Source of the DNA: JAICMB01 sp035295125
Lineage (GTDB): Bacteria > Acidobacteriota > Terriglobia > Bryobacterales > Bryobacteraceae
Direction: 5' to 3'
Assembly: GCA_035295125.1 (NCBI GenBank)
Contig: DATGJP010000014.1
Location: 1 to 38,199 of the forward strand
Length of the DNA stretch: 38,199 nt
The translations under genes and the position numbers were made by a program. This document shows, one piece after another, positions 32,503-38,199 of the stretch (position 1 is its first letter; each line of letters begins with the position of its first letter). Under the pieces are notes generated by a model. That model searched no databases. It worked only from the letters and a program-made list of their open reading frames with translations, and was not told the origin of the DNA.

Positions 32503-33060
32503 CGGCCCGGGGTTCCCCGCGAGCTGCGCGAAGATTTCGCGATAGAACGAGGGGTGCGATTGCCACGTCTGTGCGGTTATGATTCGCCCGTCGCGCACCG
32601 ACTGTTCGCCTACGAATGTCGCACCAGCCTGCTCCGCCTCCAGCCGGACGTGCTCATAGCAGGTCACACGCTTCCCGCGTATCAGGCCCGCCGCCCCGAG
32701 AACCTGTACCCCGTGGCAAATGGCGAACACCCACTTACCCTGGCCATCGAACTCTCTTACGATTTCGAGCACCAGGGCATTGTTCCGAAGATATTCGGGT
32801 GCTCTGCCACCCAGCACGAGCACTGCGGCATACTCGTCAACCTTGACGTCCCCGAACGCTATGTGCGCCTCCAGTCCGTAGCCGCTCCGCTCGATATAGG
32901 TATCCCACCCCGGCTCGAAATCGTGCATCACGAGGTGCAGCCGGCGTTGTGACGGAGCAGCGACAACCGCTTGCCAGCCCTCCTCCTCAAACCGATGCAC
33001 TGCGTAGAGGGCCTCATAGGATTCGCCGCCGTCGCCGGTAATAATCAGGACTTTGGACAT
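32461..33060 (-). CDS. DJ-1/PfpI family protein
   Basis: A 199-residue class I glutamine amidotransferase-like protein starting at ATG 33060, with no signal peptide. It has the family fold marks: VLIITGDGGESYEALYAVHR near the start, YAAVLVLGGRAPEYL, and the nucleophile elbow FAICHGVQVLGAAG with Cys115. Members act as proteases, deglycases/hydratases or stress chaperones; this sequence alone does not decide which. The frame is open to 33789, but that stretch is antisense to the esterase gene and there is a clean start here. The 3' end overlaps the GH30 gene tail to tail. Confidence 0.87.
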   Translation of the reverse strand: MSKVLIITGDGGESYEALYAVHRFEEEGWQAVVAAPSQRRLHLVMHDFEPGWDTYIERSGYGLEAHIAFGDVKVDEYAAVLVLGGRAPEYLRNNALVLEIVREFDGQGKWVFAICHGVQVLGAAGLIRGKRVTCYEHVRLEAEQAGATFVGEQSVRDGRIITAQTWQSHPSFYREIFAQLAGNPGPSVELKPVQVGNTA

Positions 33061-33141
33061 TTCATTACTGTAACCCGTCGCATTTCGAGAATCGGCGCCT
33101 CCTCCCATCCATAAGTTATAGTTCTCCTTGCGGACATTGTG

Positions 33142-34494
33142 ATGATTCGAACCCGCCTTCTTCTGCCATTGGCGGTTCTGCTCGGCGCTGTGACGGCTAT
33201 CGCGCAGCGAACTCAGATCCCCCAACAACTCACCTTTTCGCCGTATCACGCCAGCGGCATCTACGATGTCGGCGAGACCGTCGGCTGGACCGTGACGCCC
33301 GGCCCCGCTGCCCCCACATACGCCTACAAGTGGACCATTCGTCGCAACAACGCCGTGGTTCTCAAGGAAGGACACCTCGACTTGTCCTCGGGAAAGGACA
33401 CGATCGAAATTACGGGCGACCAACCCGAAATGATCTACGTCGACGTCGAACCGTACAAGCTTCTGGCAGCCGACGCGCCCGGCAGTGCTGTTGCAACCGA
33501 ATATGTGGGAGGAAACACAGGCCGCAACACCGGACTCTATGCCGTTGGCGCAGCCGTCGCGCCGGCCAAAATCGGCCTCTCGACTCCGCGGCCCGATGAC
33601 TTCGATGCATTCTGGGATGCCAAACTCACGGCACAAGCCAAGGTCCCTATCAAACCCGTCCTGACGCCGGTCCAGACCGACGTGCCGGGCGTCGAGATGA
33701 ACATGTTCGCTCTCGATGCGCTCGGATCCAAGGCGCACGGTTATGTCGCTAAGCCCATCAGAGAAGGTAAATTTCCTGCGCTCATCCAATTGCAGTACGC
33801 AGGCGTGTATGCTTTGAACGCGAACGCCGATGCGCAGCGCGCGGCCGAGGGTTGGCTGGTACTGAACGTGGATTCACACGACAAGCTGCCATCCGATCCT
33901 TCGGGAAACATTCCAAAGAATTACCAGGCGGTCGGGAACACCGACCGCGAGAAGTCGTATTTCCTGAACATGTACCTGCGCGACTCGAGGGTTCTGGATT
34001 ACCTGTTGACGCGGCCCGACTGGGATGGCAAAACGGTCGTGCTGACGGGAGGAAGCATGGGGGGCCAACAAAGTCTCGCGCTGGCAGGTTTGCGGCCCGA
34101 TAAGATCACTGCGGTCCTGGTTTGCGTGCCCGCCGGAGCGGACACAAACGGCGATCTTCACGGGCGGAAAGCCGGTTACCCCAACTGGCCATCGGACAGT
34201 CCGGACGCGATGAATACGGCTCTTTATTTCGATACCGTCAACTTCGCCTCGCGCATTCAGGCGCCGGTGCTTGCAAGTATGGGTTTCATCGATACGATCT
34301 CGCCGCCTGCGGGAATCTGGACCGCGCTGAACCAGCTCCCAGGCTCGAAGGAGCCATTTCCAATGATCGAGTCGGAGCACGATAACCTGACGCCCGAGAA
34401 GGCTCGGGTGTGCTCCGCTCGAACGAAGGAAATACTCGACCTTCTGGTGAACGGCGGCGAGTACAAACCGCAGAACGGGTTCGCGGGCCGGTAG
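33142..34494 (+). CDS. Secreted CE7-like acetyl esterase (acetylxylan esterase/cephalosporin deacetylase type)
   Basis: A 450-residue protein; ATG 33142 is preferred to the GTG three bases earlier. The signal peptide is MIRTRLLLPLAVLLGAVTAI. Residues about 25-130 form a beta-rich domain, and about 150-440 an alpha/beta hydrolase: DDFDAFWDAKL, LTGGSMGGQQSLALAG with Ser305, acid Asp384 in GFIDTISPP and His413 in ESEHDN, the CE7 order. CE7 enzymes usually run near 320 residues with GGSQGG, so the N-terminal extension and the Met in the elbow are differences. Likely removes acetyl groups from polysaccharide, which fits the adjacent GH30 gene. It is divergent from the DJ-1 gene (81-bp gap). Confidence 0.87.
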   Translation: MIRTRLLLPLAVLLGAVTAIAQRTQIPQQLTFSPYHASGIYDVGETVGWTVTPGPAAPTYAYKWTIRRNNAVVLKEGHLDLSSGKDTIEITGDQPEMIYVDVEPYKLLAADAPGSAVATEYVGGNTGRNTGLYAVGAAVAPAKIGLSTPRPDDFDAFWDAKLTAQAKVPIKPVLTPVQTDVPGVEMNMFALDALGSKAHGYVAKPIREGKFPALIQLQYAGVYALNANADAQRAAEGWLVLNVDSHDKLPSDPSGNIPKNYQAVGNTDREKSYFLNMYLRDSRVLDYLLTRPDWDGKTVVLTGGSMGGQQSLALAGLRPDKITAVLVCVPAGADTNGDLHGRKAGYPNWPSDSPDAMNTALYFDTVNFASRIQAPVLASMGFIDTISPPAGIWTALNQLPGSKEPFPMIESEHDNLTPEKARVCSARTKEILDLLVNGGEYKPQNGFAGR

Positions 34495-34594
34495 CAACAA
34501 TCTGTTGCCAGTTGCTAGCAAGCAGGGGAACCGCCTGCCGCGAAGCAGCATAGCCGCAACCAACTGAAACTCTCGGGTTGGAAAAGGTGGGGCG

Positions 34595-34611
34595 GACATT
34601 CAGCCTGCCCG
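34595..34611. repeat. Second copy of dispersed 17-mer REP-like core
   Basis: The 17-mer gacattcagcctgcccg is identical to 26141-26157 and is again flanked by a G-rich left side (ggtggggc) able to pair with the gccc end. It sits in the 229-bp gap after the esterase gene, in which I see no gene. Confidence 0.5.
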
Positions 34612-34723
34612 GCTTCTGCTATGAGCTCCTAGGACCGTCTACGGGACCTTAAGAGCACCACGCGTTCCAGGTGAAACTAACTCACCTAACTTGAATCAAA
34701 CGGCATGGAGAGATAAGTTCGAC

Positions 34724-37395
34724 ATGCCCTTGAACTTCAGAACGCGCCCACTTGCTTTGACGACAGCAGCAACGGCAGTACTGATGGTTATTGCAGTGAA
34801 CGCCGCTAACCCATCAAGCGGCACTCTGACTGATTCGACACCGACACTCAACTACACAGCCGGTCCGTTTCTAGTTCCCAACGTCACTGACAATGTCAGC
34901 GGCACGCCCGTGTGCGACAGCACGATTCCGGTGGAGCAATGTGACACATTTACGCTCAATGTGAACGTTGCATCGAGTGATGCCAGTAAGAAACAGATCA
35001 AGGTGACACTCAGTTTTCCAATCGCCGCGGGTGAGTTCGACCTTTTCGTCTACAACAGCGCGGGTCAGGTGATCGCATCGGACACCGCGGGAGGCGAACC
35101 GTCGGTCGCTGTATTTCCAGCAGTTTCTGGAGCTTATACGATTGTCGTCGATCCCTGGAACCCGCTGGGCCAAAGCTTCAGCGGCACCATCGCGTTAGAG
35201 CCGATTCCGCCACAGCCGCCTCCCGCCACCGGCATCCCTCCCCGGTTTCAGGTTTATCCGGCGCCACCCTCGGCCGGAGGCGCGGCCTCATCTGGTGAAC
35301 CGTCGATCAGCGTGGACTGGAATCCCAATGTCGCTTCTTTGAGGCACGACACAGTCAATCAAGGGGGCGTTGCGTTCTTCACCGCCAATCTCAACCAATA
35401 TCGAGTAGTTTCGATGATTGTTCCTCACCCGCAAAGTCGGTATGGGAAGACGTATCCAGCCCCGTCGAGACAGTCACAACACTCGACCCCATTGGTTTTT
35501 GCGACCACTTTGGAGGCAGTCATCCGGGCCGATTATTTCAATCCCAGTTAGCCGGAGCTACCAGCGTGATGGCATTCTCGGACGATGACGGCAACACCTG
35601 GCTACAATCGCAAGGCTCGGGCCAGCCTGCCGGCGTTGACCATCAAACCGTGGGAGGCGGTCCTTATAACACCTCCGCGACCCCGCCACCGCCGCCTCAC
35701 CCGGCTTACAACAACACGGTCTACTATTGTTCTCAAGACATTGCAACCGCTTTCTGCGCCCGCAGCGATGACGGGGGCCTCACGTTCGGCCCCGGAGTCC
35801 CGATCTATAACCTGACGCAATGCTCGGGCATTCATGGACACGTCAAGGTCGCGACCGATGGCACGGTGTATGTACCAAACCGTGGCTGCGGCGCGAACCA
35901 GGCCGTCGCCGTGTCTAGCGATAACGGATTAACTTGGGCCGTTCGGCCCATCCCGGACAGCACGCCCGCTATCGGCAACGATCCTTCGGTCGGAATCGCA
36001 TCTGATGGCACCGTTTATTTCGGTTACCAGGACAGCAGCGGCGCTGCGAAAATCGCCGTATCGCGCGATGAAGGCAAAACGTGGAGTTCCTCCGTAAACG
36101 TGGGCGCTCAAGCCTCAGTCGCAAACGCAGTCTTTCCGGCGGTGGCGGCGGGCGACTCACAACGAGCGGCGTTCTTCTTCATCGGCTCCACAACCCCAGG
36201 TAACCTTCAGGACACAGCTAACTATAAGGGCATTTGGTATCCCTTCATGGCGGTCACCTATGACGGTGGCGCCAACTATTTCGTCGTCAATACCAGTCCA
36301 ACGGATCCCGTTCAAGTGGGTTCGATCTGTATCGGCGGCACAACTTGCGGAGCGGATCGCAACCTGCTCGATTTTAACGATCTGACCATTGACTCCCAGG
36401 GACGCCTGCTGGCGGGTTTCGCGGACGGCTGTGTCGCCGGCGCTTGCGATGCGAGTTCGCCCAACACTGCTTCGCGCAGCGCGCTCGGAACCGTCATTCG
36501 TCAGTCTGGAGGTCGGCGCATGTTTGCGACCTACGACCCAGCCGAACCGGCTGCTCCCGGCGCGCCGGAAATCGGTACTGCCCTGCAAAGCTCGACGGGC
36601 ACTCTCCTCACATGGCAGGCGCCCGATAACGGCGGAGCACCTTTGAAGCAGTACCTGATCTACCGCGGCACGAGCAGCGGCAACGAGACACTCCTTACAA
36701 AGATCAACGCGTCGAAAACGTCGTTCCTCGACACCAAAGCAGCCACCGGCACTTTCTACTATCGCGTAGCCGCCATCAACCAATACGGCACGAGTAAACT
36801 CTGCGGCGAGGTCATGACAACACCTGCCCCTCCCATACCGAGTTCCTGTACAGGAACGGGCGTGACTGTCGTCACCGATCCGACAGGCGACCAAGCCGCC
36901 GCACCGGCAAACTCGCAGCTCGATATTGAATCGATCTCAATCGCGGAGAAATTTGTCAGCAGTACGACAAACCGGCTGACAATCACTCTGAAGGTTGCAA
37001 ATCTGAACACGCCGGTTACGCCGAACGCCTCATGGACGGTATTCTTCACCGCGCCGAACGGGACAGAGTATTTCGTGAATATGAACTCCGACGGCGCCGG
37101 CGGCACTCCCGTTTTTCAATACGGGCACACCAGCACCCTTGCCACCGGTTCGACGCAGCAAAACACCGACGGCACAGCCGACGCGTCTAGCACGTTCTCC
37201 TCCGATGGAACCATCTCCATCATCATCGACGACGGTCTCATCGGCGGTCTGAAGGCCGGTGACACAATCGTCAACGTCAACGGTAAAACACAGTTGCTCG
37301 TTGGCGGAGACGGCACGGGGCTTCTCGAAACCATCGACAGCACCGCGGCGGGTCGCTATATCCTCGTCGGTAATGCTTTCTGCCAAGGAAAATGA
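34724..37395 (+). pseudogene. Secreted sialidase/BNR-repeat protein broken by a one-base frameshift
   Basis: Two frames, 34724-35551 (275 codons) and 35566-37395 (609 codons), are parts of one gene. Around 35405-35412 the sense passes from the first frame (NLNQYRVV) to the -1 frame, which continues FDDCSSPAKSVWEDVSSPVE and runs without a stop into the second part; a T missing from the TTT run at 35409-35411 explains it. Repaired, it gives about 890 residues: signal peptide (LALTTAATAVLMVIAVNAA), PPC-like domain (about 70-170), BNR/sialidase Asp-box blades (SDDDGNTW, SDDGGLTF, SSDNGLTW, SRDEGKTW), fibronectin III (LLTWQAPDNGGAPLKQYLIY) and a beta-sandwich tail. The role is probably extracellular glycan binding or cleavage. 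ATG 34724 follows GGAGA by 12 nt. It may be a real pseudogene or an assembly error. Confidence 0.8.
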
Positions 37396-37943
37396 TGCGA
37401 CAAATTGCCGCGGTTTTGATTCTCCCTACAGTCGCCATGGCAGCAGGCGCCGGCAAAGTACCAGCCGGCGCCTGCTCGCTCATTCCTTCCGCAGCCATTC
37501 AAAGGGCATTCGGCGAACCAATAGCAAACGCAAAGCCGCTCTCCCAGATCGCGGGCGAACTGAGCTATTCGCATTGCTTCTACAGCCTTCCGACCTTCAC
37601 GAACTCGATCAGCCTCTCACTTACCGGACCGAGCCCCGCGGACGCCGATCACAATGCCGCCCGCGAACTCTGGCAGCGTTGGTTCCATGGTGCGGCCAAC
37701 GATGCGGACCGCGACGCACCCGGCAGCTCCGAAGAACGGGAGGCAGCCGCGAAAGCTGCGCCAGTACCGGACCTCGGAGATGAGGCCTTCTGGGTCCACA
37801 GCTTCGTAGGCAACCTCTATGTGCTCAAGGGAAGCACGTTCCTGCGCATCAGCATCGGGGGCAAGTTGACGGACGCTGAGCGCCAGGCGCGTGCGCGGGC
37901 TCTTGCGGTCGCCGCCCTACGTAATCTCGATCGCCGGCATTAA
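37392..37943 (+). CDS. Small secreted protein of unknown function
   Basis: A 183-residue protein with a signal peptide (MMRQIAAVLILPTVAMAAGA). The mature part opens with ACSLIPSAAIQRAFGEP and has a second Cys in SHCFYSLP, so one disulfide is likely. The middle is charged and helical, and the end is FLRISIGGKLTDAERQARAR. The opening resembles a CxLL...A...lG pattern seen in small exported proteins, but I assign no family. Its ATG overlaps the stop of the sialidase-like gene in an ATGA, so it is translationally coupled to that gene and may assist it. Confidence 0.75.
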   Translation: MMRQIAAVLILPTVAMAAGAGKVPAGACSLIPSAAIQRAFGEPIANAKPLSQIAGELSYSHCFYSLPTFTNSISLSLTGPSPADADHNAARELWQRWFHGAANDADRDAPGSSEEREAAAKAAPVPDLGDEAFWVHSFVGNLYVLKGSTFLRISIGGKLTDAERQARARALAVAALRNLDRRH

Positions 37944-37982
37944 GTTGTCATCCAGCGTAAGAAGGATAGCGCCGACGGTTCC

Positions 37983-38199
37983 TCAAGGAGTGCACTTCAA
38001 AATCGCTGAAAGGGTCCATCCCGAAGCCTTTCGCGAATGAACATCATCGAGCAACCAACGGCCGGCGATCTTTCGAAAATCGAATTGAATCTCTTCCGGC
38101 GAATCAAGGTTGACAAACTTCGCGATGATGGTTTGCCGGTCCTCAGCGGCCGGTCCGGCTGTGACGCTGACGTTCTTAATACTCCAATCCTGACCATCT
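37983..38199 (-). CDS. C-terminal end of an unidentified minus-strand protein (5' end beyond window)
   Basis: An open frame enters from the right edge and stops at TGA 37985-37983, giving 71 visible residues. Segments such as DWSIKNVSVTAGPAAEDRQT, IIAKFVNLDSPEEIQFDFRK and AGRWLLDDVHS form a beta-meander reminiscent of DUF3828/NTF2-like C-termini. The start codon lies outside the window, so a start-to-stop search misses it. It converges on the small secreted protein gene with a 39-bp gap. Confidence 0.6.
   Translation of the reverse strand, partial: DGQDWSIKNVSVTAGPAAEDRQTIIAKFVNLDSPEEIQFDFRKIAGRWLLDDVHSRKASGWTLSAILKCTP

Noticed and set aside
33061..33789. N-terminal extension of the DJ-1/PfpI ORF
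   Set aside because: It is antisense to the CE7-like esterase, and the DJ-1 fold starts exactly at Met 33060.
35405..35412. Programmed -1 frameshifting in the sialidase-like gene
   Set aside because: There is no X XXY YYZ slippery heptamer and I see no downstream pseudoknot; a lost T in a T-run is simpler.
36157..36894. 245-residue minus ORF
   Set aside because: It is antisense to the BNR and fibronectin domains and has no recognisable features.

Overview
The window reads as accessory chromosome from a high-GC acidobacterium, most likely of the Solibacter/Bryobacter type. I infer this from several acidobacterial hallmarks: two ADOP-type orphan permeases, a VWFA-related protein of the acidobacterial type, an ECF sigma factor followed by a Ser/Thr kinase with a PD40 propeller, many exported glycan-active enzymes, and REP-like intergenic palindromes. 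I see no rRNA, tRNA, CRISPR array or transposase.

Layout. Positions 1-11211 (minus strand) are one uninterrupted reading frame that runs off the left edge. It encodes at least 3737 residues of a secreted modular protein built from four copies of a propeller-TIG-TIG-DUF11 module, followed by InlB-like repeats, a fibronectin III domain and DTRG-type repeats. The frame has no stop inside the window, so a stop-to-stop ORF search hides it behind antisense shadows. Divergent from it lie an ECF sigma factor (11268-11840) and a membrane Ser/Thr kinase (11983-14793). A pair of inverted REP-like elements separates the kinase from a minus-strand run: a PQQ/cytochrome c dehydrogenase, a VWFA protein and a Tat-exported glycosidase-like protein (14984-20953). 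Then come a methyltransferase, an alpha-alpha toroid protein, a lipoprotein alpha/beta hydrolase and the first ADOP permease (21056-25970).

The most interesting locus is 26212-30467 on the minus strand. Two apparent genes (29370-30467 and 28611-29369) are in the same frame and are separated by a single TGA. That TGA sits exactly where a thioredoxin fold places its first redox cysteine. A SECIS-like hairpin starts 12 nt downstream, with its loop G 20 nt after the TGA. I read this as one 618-residue exported selenoprotein: a helical domain, a Sec-thioredoxin domain and a TlpA domain with CxxC. It is translationally coupled by ATGA to the second ADOP permease.

The right end (30664-38199) holds a GH30-CBM6 glycosidase, a DJ-1/PfpI protein, a CE7-like esterase, a sialidase-like secreted protein broken by a one-base frameshift, a small secreted protein, and the C-terminal end of a further minus-strand gene. 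Together the region looks like an envelope and polysaccharide-utilisation neighbourhood made mostly of short transcription units, with a redox/permease operon embedded in it.
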